The notes beneath the pieces were generated by a model. That model was given only the letters and a program-made list of their open reading frames with translations, searched no databases and was not told the DNA's origin. A DNA stretch of 64,000 bases from Verrucomicrobiia bacterium (lineage in GTDB: Bacteria; Verrucomicrobiota; Verrucomicrobiia; Verrucomicrobiales; DEV007), in contig JAUIAH010000015.1 in assembly GCA_030425385.1 (NCBI GenBank), positions 88,852 to 152,851 on the forward strand. Reading direction: 5' to 3'. Of this stretch, positions 56,205 to 63,839 are shown piece by piece (within the stretch, counting starts at the first letter, position 1; every line of letters starts with the position of its first letter). The translations under genes and the position numbers were made by a program.

Positions 56205-58332
56205 TGGCAAGAGGTCGGGAGGAGCCTAACTGATCCAAGAACGGTTGCAGCGCTTCGGGCGAGAACGTTTCCTCGCCTCGCATGACAAGAGCGGAGCGCG
56301 TTCGGAAGCGCTCCTTGCGCCGATTGAAGGGAGGCGCCACGTAGACACCTTGCGCGTGAATGGGGCGATCGCGTCCAAACCCTGGCGCTTTCATCACATC
56401 CATGAGCATCATTTCCGCCCACTGGTGACTGCTCTCGCCAAAGTAGATGAGCACACCATCGCACAATGTCAGAATTTGGCGATGCATCTCCGTCCGCAAC
56501 TTGGCATCACCATCGTCTGGAGATATCTTCACCTCGTAGCCTTGCTCGTAAAGATAGTCTTCAATGGGCTCCACCGCTTCCTGGTCCGACGGCGCACACA
56601 TGAGGTAGATCATCTGCACGTCGTTGGCAGGATCCGTGAAAGCAGGCTCGGGCTCGGCCGCTGCGGTCGATGACAAGCGCGCCAGGGCGAGTCGTTTGAG
56701 CTCTTCGAGAGACCCCCGGATGAACTCCGTGCGTTCCATTTGGAATTCCCCCTGCTCCAACGCTGTGAAGAACGTCGCTTGCCGTGGATCCTCAAATTCA
56801 AGCTGTTTCGGAGCCCAGAAGAATCGTGAGAAGGCGTGGGTGGGAATCATTTCCGCACTGATGGCACATTGCATCTCCACTAAGGACCGATCACTTTCCT
56901 CCGGGACCACACCATATCGCCGCCCTATCAGATGCACCACCACATCGGCCTGTTCCATCTCCGAATGCACGCGCCGGCGCAATTCTTCTGCTTCCAATGG
57001 CAAGGGCCGATCAGGCAAGACGCGGTAGCCGCGCTCCTGGAAGTCCCGCTTGATCCGGGTCCGCGCCTCGCGGAGATCGTAGGTGGTCTCAGCGAGGTAG
57101 ACCGTCTTCTCAGGACTCCCAATCGGCTGGCCCGACTGGCGGACACGCTTGCTGATCTCATAGGCCAGGTCGTAGACCCCATGAAGGAATCGCCGACGCG
57201 GCTCCTCTCCTAACGAAGAATCAAACTGATACAGCCGACCGCCAATCTCCCGTTCGAAGAACTCAATGCGTGGGCTTTGATCGAGATAGTGCTTCGTCTC
57301 AGGCGCGTAAGCGTCTTCTTCCGCTGGCGTCTTGACGACCTGTATCATTCTGTCAGGATCTGAACTAAACTCGCCAAAGGCTTGCAACTCGCGTTGGCAC
57401 CCTTCGGAAGTGAGATAGGGAGGAGAAATCACAGGCACCATGGTGCGCACTTCTTTCAACCCATCGGCAAGTTCCTCGTGCCAATCATCCAAATGATCCG
57501 ACTTAGGATCACGCCAAACACGGGGCTTCCGCCCTAACAATTGGCTCAAGCGCAGCGAAAGGCTATCGTGTAATCGGGTGACCCATCCCTCCTCTCCCTC
57601 TGCCAAGGGTTCATTGTCCAAATTCGCATAGCTGATGAAGACATCGCTTCCTGGCACATCTCCCAGCTGCACTTCTGGCAAGACATTCTCTTCGTGAGGC
57701 CGCGCACGCCGACTCTTTAAGCCTCCCTCTGGAGCCACGAAGGGGGCAATGTCCTCGAATCCCACCTCCAAGATATCCATGGGATCATCACTCCCCTTGA
57801 ACTCGTATTCCCCATGAGCCACCCACCGGATCGACTCGGGAATGCCGTCGCCGTCCGAATCGAGGTGATCTTTGAGGTAGTACCGCGCGCTCTCGTAAAC
57901 AGGACGCGTGATGAGGATCTGTCCCTCCACCGCCAGATCCATCACGCGGGCGGCGAGATTGACCGCCATGCCCACCGCTAAAGGGGCCGCCTCGTTCGGA
58001 TCATTGGCATCGACGACTAAGACCTCGCCCTGGTGCAAGCCCACGCGGGCCTTGATCGGCTCTGGAGACCAGTCCTCCGCACTGAGAAAGCGCTGGAATC
58101 GAAGCGCCGTGGCCACGGCGGCACTGGACATGGTGAATTCCGCGAGAAATCCATCCCCCGTGTGCTTGAGAATCTGACCAGAAGTGTCCTTGAGCGCTTC
58201 CCGGAAGAGCTCGTCATGACGTTTCAACAGCCGCGCATAATCCTGTGTCCCGAGACGCTCTTGGAGCTGCACCGAACCCACGATATCCGTGAACAAGAGC
58301 ACACTGAGGCGGTGGATTTCTCCTCCTATCAT
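56197..58332 (-). CDS. Class III nucleotide cyclase fused to TIR, DUF4062-like and second TIR-like domains
   Basis: The protein has 711 residues. The cyclase homology domain (about 8-200) has metal aspartates Asp16 (LFTDIVGS) and Asp60 (HTGDGFLAEF), Lys56 at the base-selecting site, and Asn125/Arg129 in VNLAAR. The usual second base-selecting Asp/Thr before VNxAAR aligns with Leu118. A DSDGDG loop (158-163) precedes the common C-terminal KG.D.P..I.EV motif. TIR-like domain 1 (about 229-370) starts SDVFISYANLDN and has EGCQREL with candidate catalytic Glu315. A DUF4062-like part (about 425-520) starts VYLAETTYDLREARTRI. TIR-like domain 2 (about 580-690) starts MIYLMCAPSDQEAVEPI. A cyclase joined to TIR domains and co-encoded with a STAND sensor suggests a signalling or defence cassette; the function is inferred. 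Confidence 0.85.
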   Translation of the reverse strand: MIGGEIHRLSVLLFTDIVGSVQLQERLGTQDYARLLKRHDELFREALKDTSGQILKHTGDGFLAEFTMSSAAVATALRFQRFLSAEDWSPEPIKARVGLHQGEVLVVDANDPNEAAPLAVGMAVNLAARVMDLAVEGQILITRPVYESARYYLKDHLDSDGDGIPESIRWVAHGEYEFKGSDDPMDILEVGFEDIAPFVAPEGGLKSRRARPHEENVLPEVQLGDVPGSDVFISYANLDNEPLAEGEEGWVTRLHDSLSLRLSQLLGRKPRVWRDPKSDHLDDWHEELADGLKEVRTMVPVISPPYLTSEGCQRELQAFGEFSSDPDRMIQVVKTPAEEDAYAPETKHYLDQSPRIEFFEREIGGRLYQFDSSLGEEPRRRFLHGVYDLAYEISKRVRQSGQPIGSPEKTVYLAETTYDLREARTRIKRDFQERGYRVLPDRPLPLEAEELRRRVHSEMEQADVVVHLIGRRYGVVPEESDRSLVEMQCAISAEMIPTHAFSRFFWAPKQLEFEDPRQATFFTALEQGEFQMERTEFIRGSLEELKRLALARLSSTAAAEPEPAFTDPANDVQMIYLMCAPSDQEAVEPIEDYLYEQGYEVKISPDDGDAKLRTEMHRQILTLCDGVLIYFGESSHQWAEMMLMDVMKAPGFGRDRPIHAQGVYVAPPFNRRKERFRTRSALVMRGEETFSPEALQPFLDQLGSSRPLANA

Positions 58333-58424
58333 CAGTTCTGGGAAGGCGAGATGAACGGCACGTCACACCATAGGGTAGTATCCACTAGGGAATCAAGTGG
58401 GTTGGCTTCCAGTCTCAAGACGAC

Positions 58425-58457
58425 GAAACCGCCGAGGCGAGAAGCCCCGACGGTTTC
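58425..58457 (-). terminator. Hairpin after rpmF
   Basis: GAAACCG/CGGTTTC forms a 7-bp outer stem, extended inward by CGGGGC against GCCTCG with one G-U pair. It begins 31 bases after the rpmF stop and lies before the cyclase-TIR gene, so the latter probably has its own promoter in the next 90 bases. Confidence 0.6.
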
Positions 58458-58487
58458 ACAAAAGCATCTCAAAAGCGTCCGACCCGT

Positions 58488-58670
58488 TTAGAAATCATCC
58501 ACTTTGAGCACCTGCCGATCACGGTAATTGCCACAAGCAGGGCAAGCGATGTGGGAGGGCACCGGGCTGTTGCACTCGGGGCAGGTCTTCAAGAGCGGGG
58601 CGCGCCACCGGTTGGCACCGCGGCGCATCTTGCTCTTCATCTTGGACATTCTACGTTTAGGGACGGCCAT
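58488..58670 (-). CDS. rpmF: Ribosomal protein bL32
   Basis: The protein has 60 residues. It starts MAVPKRRMSKMKSKMRRGANRW, diagnostic for bL32, and carries the zinc ribbon CPEC...CPACG (CPECNSPVPSHIACPACGNY). It is part of the large ribosomal subunit. It follows the DUF177/YceD gene by 35 bases, the usual bacterial pair. The plsX-fabH genes that often come next are absent; the cyclase-TIR/STAND pair occupies that position. Confidence 0.96.
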   Translation of the reverse strand: MAVPKRRMSKMKSKMRRGANRWRAPLLKTCPECNSPVPSHIACPACGNYRDRQVLKVDDF

Positions 58671-58705
58671 GGTCTTGTGTGCTTAAGAGGAAATTCTGCG
58701 TATCG

Positions 58706-59152
58706 CTAGTCGTTGGTCTTCAAACCGTCAAGGGCGTCCCATTCGGAGCGGCGCGTTTCCTGCGCTTCACTCGGCGGAAGGGTAACTTCCGCCTCCGAAC
58801 CGGGAGCCCGAGGGTAGGCCGGAAGGGCGAGGAGAATATCTTCGCGCAACTGATCTGTCAAATCGAGGAATGCAGTGTTTTCCGGCTCGACCGACTCCAA
58901 ATAGGGATCCAGGACGACCGCGTGGTCGAAACGCTGGCTCGTCTGACCACAAACCAGGCGGAAATCAGCGCTCAGCTTGCCCTGGAGGACCACATACCCG
59001 TCGACATAGCTCACCCGCAAGGCATAGCGCAACGGCGAGGTCGCCTCCGCCAGCTGATCCGGCACTTCCAGCACCTTGCGATCCAGCTCGCCCTCTAGGT
59101 GGAGACCTTCCGGCGGAATTTCGCCAAGCTGGAGGATGAGAGAGGTTGTCAT
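58706..59152 (-). CDS. yceD: DUF177/YceD family protein
   Basis: The protein has 148 residues from the ATG at 59152 (MTTSLILQLGEIPPEG). The frame stays open further upstream but would run antisense into the aat gene, so I reject the longer start. The family landmarks are a central CGQTSQRFDHAVVLDPY (here one of the usual Cys positions is kept, ...LVCGQTSQ) and the acidic DLTDQLREDILLALPAYP. YceD/DUF177 proteins are tied to 23S rRNA metabolism in bacteria and plants. Its position directly before rpmF is the conserved arrangement. Confidence 0.88.
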   Translation of the reverse strand: MTTSLILQLGEIPPEGLHLEGELDRKVLEVPDQLAEATSPLRYALRVSYVDGYVVLQGKLSADFRLVCGQTSQRFDHAVVLDPYLESVEPENTAFLDLTDQLREDILLALPAYPRAPGSEAEVTLPPSEAQETRRSEWDALDGLKTND

Positions 59153-59221
59153 GGTCGGTGACAGGATACGATGCTTTGCTGCCTCTCGTAACGGCATTCT
59201 CCCGAATTCGAAACTTAAAAG

Positions 59222-59803
59222 ATGTCCTCCAAGATCATCGAGCCCAGTTTCCTCCTCCAAGCCTACAGCCAAGGACTCTTTCCGATGGGGCTCGAGGACG
59301 GAGAGATCGGATGGTTCTCGCCCGACCCTCGGGGCATCTTTCCCCTCGACGCCTTTCACGTCCCCCACGGGCTCAAACGATTCCTCAAGAAATCGCCCTT
59401 CGACGTCCGCATCAACACGCATTTCCGAGAGGTGATGTTAGGCTGCGCGGACCGCGATTCGACCTGGATCGATGACACCGTCCTCGAGAGCTACTGCTAT
59501 TTGCATCAGTTAGGCTTTGCCCACTCCGTCGAGACCTGGAGAGAGGATCACCTTGTCGGTGGACTCTACGGCGTCTCCATCGGCGGCGCTTTCTTTGGAG
59601 AATCCATGTTCTCCCGGGAGAGCAATGCTTCCAGCGTGGCACTCGTCACGCTCGTGGAGCATCTCAATGCGAGGGGATTCGTCCTCCTCGACACGCAATG
59701 GACCACCCCTCATCTCAAACGATTCGGAGCTCAAGAAATCCCGCGGCGCGACTACATGGATCGCCTCGAGAAAGCACTCGGCATGCTCGTGAGTTTCAAG
59801 TGA
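59222..59803 (+). CDS. aat: Leucyl/phenylalanyl-tRNA-protein transferase
   Basis: The protein has 193 residues. It shows FLLQAYSQGLFPMG, GWFSPDPRGIFPLD, VETWREDHLVGGLYGVSIGGAFFGESMFSR, ASSVALVTLVEHLNARGFVLLDTQWTTPHLKRFGA, all typical of Aat. The enzyme adds Leu or Phe to N-terminal basic residues and marks proteins for the N-end rule protease ClpAP. It is divergent from DUF177, with 69 bases between the two starts. Confidence 0.95.
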   Translation: MSSKIIEPSFLLQAYSQGLFPMGLEDGEIGWFSPDPRGIFPLDAFHVPHGLKRFLKKSPFDVRINTHFREVMLGCADRDSTWIDDTVLESYCYLHQLGFAHSVETWREDHLVGGLYGVSIGGAFFGESMFSRESNASSVALVTLVEHLNARGFVLLDTQWTTPHLKRFGAQEIPRRDYMDRLEKALGMLVSFK

Positions 59804-59971
59804 TACCGGGTTTGAATTTTAAGATAGGACGAAGGGAAATTTACCAAGGCGCACTCCATTAGGCCCGTCAGCTTGAGAATCGCTCCCGTTCTTGCGAGCC
59901 CCTTCTCTCTAGTCTCAGATATCATCAGTTTATTGCTAGAGGACGACTTCAGAAGGTTGTTGGCTTCGCCC

Positions 59972-60931
59972 ATGACCCCCCTCCCCTCCCTCGTGATCGC
60001 CTTGGTGATCTCCCTGCTCCCGGCACGTGGTGCCCTGATGATCAATCTCGACTTCTCCAACTTTGGAACGGGAGCTCCCGCCAATGGCGATCCCATTCTG
60101 GGAGGGGCAACCCTCGCCCAAGCACAGGATGTGATTCAAACAGCCGCCGATTATTGGGAAGCCGTCTTCGCCAATAGCAGCTCTGGGCTCACCTGGGCCG
60201 TCGATGGCAATCTGACCCAGGATATCGATGTGCTATGGGGAGCCAAGACCAATCCTACCCTGGCCACTGGCGGGCCGGGCTCATTCTACATGACGGGCGA
60301 ATGGGCAAGTGGTGGATCGCTCACTTTTGATAACGATGGCGATAGCTTCTTCTACGTGGACACGACTCCCACCGAACAATCGGAATGGAACCAGTCGAGC
60401 ACCTCCAGAACGCTGAACTTCGGTGGCGGAGACATGAATGTCGAACGCGTCTGGTATGACGCACCCGCTGGCGTCGTTTGAGACAATCATGACATGCTCA
60501 CCATCGCCATCCACGAGATCGGCCATGCGCTCGGATGGGTCGACGGCTATATCCACTACGACAATGCCGACGTTGGAGGAGATGGCGATATCCATATCAC
60601 CAGCGGTCCTTTCAAGGACTCGCAGATTGAAGTCCACGGGTCACACACCGAGTTCGAGATTCAAACTCCCTCAACAGAATATCCTTACGATCCAGGTGGG
60701 AGCTCCTACTTTCCCATCACAAACTACGGCCCCAACGTGATGGGCCCCTCCATAAGTGCAGGCACGCGCAAACTCCTGACCGAAGCAGACATTGCCATTG
60801 TTGCAGAGTACCTCGACTTCGAAATGAGTACCGTGAACTTCAGTCCCACAGTGGTTCCCGAGCCGAGCAGCCTCCTGTTAGGAGGTGCCTTGAGCTTTCT
60901 TTGCTTTCGACGCCGCCGCGCGCATAGATAG
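59972..60931 (+). pseudogene. PEP-CTERM zinc metalloprotease interrupted by an in-frame TGA
   Basis: From the ATG at 59972 (MTPLPSLVIALVISLLPARG, a signal peptide) the frame runs to a TGA at 60479-60481 (codon 170) and then stays open in the same frame to 60931. The part after the stop carries a zinc-binding HEIGHALG (His181, His185) and a complete PEP-CTERM tail: VVPEPSSLLLGG, a hydrophobic helix and RRRR. The part before it is a typical catalytic-domain N-terminus (TAADYWEAVFANSSSGLTW). So one gene of 319 codons is split by a single nonsense codon, probably TGG changed to TGA between VV and DNHD. It is either a recent pseudogene, read through, or a sequencing error. Confidence 0.8.
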
Positions 60932-60980
60932 GAGCTCTTCCGTTACCGATTCTGTGGTATTCTTGTCTTTCGTGGTTCTA

Positions 60981-61019
60981 TCACTCCGACCGTTCCCACA
61001 ATTCTCGCAAAGCGGTGAA
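60981..61019 (-). pseudogene. Possible 3' remnant of a RAYT transposase
   Basis: On the minus strand this reads FTALRELWERSE-stop, resembling the end of the intact RAYT gene nearby (RSLRDLRERLE-stop). The DNA words TATCACTCC(A/G)ACCGTTCCC at 60979 and 62012 differ by one base. Both stops are followed by an ACCACGAAAGAC- or ACCACAGATGAC-like phrase. It is too short to be certain. Confidence 0.35.
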
Positions 61020-61058
61020 CCACGGATATCAAAGAAGCCACCCATGACAAACGGACCA

Positions 61059-61409
61059 CTATCCTCCATCTTTAACGCATTCCACTACTAGATTTCCAAT
61101 GCCTGAATGCTTGACGGTTAGAATCGAAACTTTCCCATAATCGAGAAATGACCGGAAATACTTCCGGTCATTTCTCTTTAGGAATGGCACGCCGTGAATC
61201 ACTCCCACCGCGGCCATCGAGAGAAACAGCGCACGGGTGTGGTTCCGAGCCCGGGAACCGATGATGAATCCGATCCAATGGGTCAGCGGGAGATAAAGGA
61301 GGATCCCCACATAATCACAAGGAAGGTAGGCCCACCAGAGAAGATCCGACCGGACGCACACCGATGCCAGTGCCCCGACAATGATCCAGACACTGCAAGC
61401 CAGTCCCAA
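61059..61409 (-). CDS. Small hypothetical membrane protein, possibly truncated
   Basis: The frame has 116 codons. The first about 75 residues form two or three hydrophobic helices (GLACSVWIIVGALASVCV, WWAYLPCDYVGILLYLPL, FLSMAAVGVIHGVPF). It then runs through a perfect 15-bp hairpin (61143-61176) and ends in sequence without protein-like character. No family is recognised. The gene may be decayed or its true end lost. Confidence 0.35.
   Translation of the reverse strand: MGLACSVWIIVGALASVCVRSDLLWWAYLPCDYVGILLYLPLTHWIGFIIGSRARNHTRALFLSMAAVGVIHGVPFLKRNDRKYFRSFLDYGKVSILTVKHSGIGNLVVECVKDGG
61143..61176. repeat. Perfect 15-bp inverted repeat, 4-base loop
   Basis: GAGAAATGACCGGAA pairs perfectly with TTCCGGTCATTTCTC around ATAC. 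It looks like a terminator or REP-type hairpin but falls inside the small hypothetical open frame, which suggests that frame is not intact there. Confidence 0.7.
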
Positions 61410-62013
61410 CTGTGATGGCCTTCACGACCTCACGTGCCACGCCGCGATCATCGATCCCCAACCACATCAGCAGTCTTCTGCTCAATCCATCCCCTATCTT
61501 GCTATCTCCCTCCTATCTTTCTAACCTCTGACCTCTTCTCGCTCACTCTGCCTATTCCTTTCCCAACAGCAGTCACTACTTCGTTTCCTTCGCGAACTTC
61601 TGTTCAATCCATCCTCATCTTTCTGCCTCCCTACTAATTTCTAACCTCTGCCCTCTCTGCCCTCTCTGCCCTCTCTGCCCTCTCTGCCCTCTCTGCCCTC
61701 TCTGCCCTCTCTGCCCTCTCTGCCCTCTCTGCCCTCTCTGCCCTCTCTGCCCTCTCTGCCCTCTCTGCCCTCTCTGCCTATTCCTTATTCCCATCAGCAG
61801 CCACTACTTCGTTTCCTTCGCGAACTTCTGTTCAATCCATCCTCATCTTTCTGCCACCCCCACCCGTATTTATCCCGCAATTACTAACATTCAATTTAAC
61901 CAGGCCTACCGCAAATCGCAGGGCGATTCCGATCGCGTCAATCTGTGCCCATCTGTGTCATCTGTGGTCCAAACGCCTATCTCTTTCTGACCTCTCCGGC
62001 AAAGCCGACCCTA
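61410..62013. other. Non-coding C/T-rich repeat region
   Basis: I find no convincing gene. The region holds a 9-bp minisatellite, two copies of a roughly 70-base segment flanking it (near 61560-61630 and 61785-61855, sharing CACTACTTCGTTTCCTTCG and ACTTCTGTTCAATCCATCC), and a less similar third copy near 61460. Next to the transposase lies an ATCTGTGTCATCTGTGG phrase (near 61950) and a small CCGGC-AAA-GCCGA hairpin (near 61997). Confidence 0.7.
61647..61778. repeat. 9-bp minisatellite, 14 full copies
   Basis: TCTGCCCTC is repeated 14 times without error from 61647 to 61772, followed by the partial unit TCTGCC. It is purely intergenic. Perfect copies imply recent expansion by slippage and likely copy-number variation between strains. 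Confidence 0.95.
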
Positions 62014-63051
62014 TCACTCCAACCGTTCCCTTAGGTCACGCAACGACCGCAACTCTCCCCAATCCCCACCACGCATCTTCCGTCCTCCATCCTTCCGTTT
62101 CGGCCCAAAGTATTCCCGTTTCGCCTCAAAGAACGCATCCACAAACCCTTTCGACCCTATCACCACCCCATCCCTGAAATAGCGCACCCGACACCGCAAC
62201 AGCGCCGCCAGCGACAGCTCCCCTCCAGACTCACGCACCGCCGCCACCGCTTCCGCAGACGCCCCCTTCCGCACCACTTCTCCAGAAGCCGTCACCTGCG
62301 CCTCCCCCATCCCAAACAACACCCGCCGATACTCCCGACCCACCACACGCCAATTCGGAATCGCCCGCCCCTCGCGCAACGCCTCCTCCTGCATCAGAAA
62401 GCCCAACCCACGACGCGCCGCCGGTTTCCCCGCCACCGCCTCCGCATACCCACACCACCGATAATCCTTCGGGTCCTCCACCATCCCCGCACGCACCGCG
62501 TTCAGATCCACATACCCCGCCACCGTCATCAAGGCGTCCCAACCACCCTCAATCACCACGCTCTTAAAACGCTGCTCCCAAAGCCGCCCCACCCGCTCAT
62601 AACGCTTGTTGAACCACACCGTGAACCGCTGCATAAGCGTCTTCATAAACTCCGAAAGATCATGCATCCGGTTCACGAAATCCTGCCGATACGCCTTCTC
62701 CTGCACCACCGCCGTCGCTCCCCCATTCAGCTTATAAAACGACGCGATCCGCGCCCGAATCGCATCCATCTCCTCCCGAGAATAAAGCGCACTCAACCGC
62801 GCCCAGAACTCCTCCTCTGGCAAATCCTCCACCCCAATCGTCTCCGGCACCTGCAGCACCAAATGCAGGTGGTTGTCCAGCATCGTCCACGTCACCACGG
62901 TCACGTTCGCAAAGCGCTCCACCTTCCGCAGCAGCGTCGCAAACCGCTCCTTCGCCTCCTCACCCAACAGGAAATGTCGCCCATTGACACGTAATACGAC
63001 GTGAAAACACTGTGACCCCTCGACTAACAACATGCGACGCGGCTTCCTCAT
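62014..63051 (-). mobile_element. REP-associated tyrosine transposase (RAYT, Y1/HUH family)
   Basis: The protein has 345 residues from the ATG at 63051 (MRKPRRMLLVEGSQCFHVVLRV); a GTG three codons earlier is possible. The HUH metal motif is DNHLHLVLQ, and the tyrosine helix lies in MTVAGYVDLNAVRAGMV, the RAYT arrangement. RAYTs nick single-stranded DNA at palindromic REP sequences and are usually domesticated single-copy genes. It is flanked on its 5' side by a 72-bp tandem duplication and an RHS gene fragment, and on its 3' side by intergenic repeat words. Confidence 0.88.
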
Positions 63052-63194
63052 AAAAAACACCTACACCCACCTCTTGATCCTGACAACTGCTTTATCATTA
63101 TTTCTCCTGTCCCTTTAAATGGTAAAAAACACCTACACCCACCTCTTGATCCTGACAACTGCTTTATCATTATTTCTCCTGTCCCTTTAAATGG
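63051..63194. repeat. Perfect 72-bp tandem duplication at the RAYT start
   Basis: Two identical 72-base units (63051-63122 and 63123-63194) begin TAAAAAACACCTACACCC and end CCCTTTAAATGG. The first overlaps the RAYT initiation codon by one base, so the duplication has copied its upstream region, including any promoter. No mismatch is seen, so it is recent. Confidence 0.95.
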
Positions 63195-63350
63195 TATTGG
63201 GCCGCGACGCTGCTGAGGCGGTTGACGTGGTCGTAGCCGTAGCGGACTTGGTAGTCTTGGTTGGGGTCTTCGGGGGTGCCGATTTGGAAGCCGGCGGGGC
63301 GGTGATGGTCGTCTTGGAGGTAGGTTAGGGCTTTGGGTTCGGTATACAGG
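63183..63350 (-). pseudogene. RHS/YD-repeat gene fragment
   Basis: On the minus strand one frame reads ASHLYTEPKALTYLQDD then HRPAGFQIGTPEDPN and YQVRYGYDHVNRLSSVAAQY before stopping inside the duplicated unit. YGYDHVNRLSSV is a classic YD repeat. The fragment has no start and no RHS core, so it is a remnant of a once larger RHS gene cut at the repeat junction. Confidence 0.65.
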
Positions 63351-63635
63351 TGGGATGCTTGGGTTGCATTGCGACTAAGTTCCTGTCCCTTTTGTCCCTT
63401 CCTCTGATGGTCCTGTCCCGCTCTGTCCCCTCGTTCCTACTGTCCCTACATGCTGTCCCTACATGCTGTCCATCGCCATTCTCGATCCCTCTCCGTTGAG
63501 CGCGCGAAGTCGTCAAGGCCATCAGGATTAAGGTCCTTTCCCTTTGCCATATTTGCTCGAATTTCAGACTTCCACCCCAATATTCCACCCGAAACGATTA
63601 GAGACAGTAGAGACGGCATTGAAGCGCCCGCCCTC
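63351..63635. other. Intergenic region with repeated GGGACAG words
   Basis: No supported gene. The plus-strand word CTGTCCC or TGTCCC recurs several times between 63381 and 63460, including two direct copies of CTGTCCCTACATG, and also occurs in both 72-bp units. The pattern is typical of decayed DNA around mobile elements. Confidence 0.6.
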
Positions 63636-63839
63636 TCACCGTGCGGTGAAGGATTCATTGAGAACATGATCCAAATCACCACGATAGTCCACTTTCGCCG
63701 CCTCGAATGCCCGCAATATGACGGCTTTAACTATTTTTTTATCTTCATTTGAAAAAGGATGAGGAGACCGAGACAACTTTTTCACCCAAATAGGCATCCG
63801 CTCTACATCGTACAGGCCGCCCAACAGAAAGTGCATCAC
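63636..63839 (-). CDS. Small hypothetical protein, possibly a fragment
   Basis: The frame has 67 codons and a protein-like composition (MMHFLLGGLYDVERMPIWVKK, VKAVILRAFEAAKVDYRGDLDHVLNE). The frame is open for some 15 more codons upstream without a better ATG, so it may be the tail of a longer lost gene. No family is recognised. Confidence 0.35.
   Translation of the reverse strand: MMHFLLGGLYDVERMPIWVKKLSRSPHPFSNEDKKIVKAVILRAFEAAKVDYRGDLDHVLNESFTAR

Noticed and set aside
59152..59422. A longer N-terminus for the DUF177 protein
   Set aside because: The extra 90 codons overlap the aat gene antisense and have no family match; the ATG at 59152 gives a normal length.
60479..60481. Selenocysteine at the in-frame TGA
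   Set aside because: I see no SECIS-like stem just downstream, and a Sec residue is not expected at this place in the metalloprotease family; a Trp codon mutation is simpler.
61647..61778. CRISPR array
   Set aside because: The units are 9 bp in direct contact with no spacers, and no cas genes are present.
63325..63588. An 87-codon minus-strand frame
   Set aside because: It covers repeat words and the RHS fragment in another frame and its translation (many Arg, Asp, Gly from GGGACAG words) is not protein-like.
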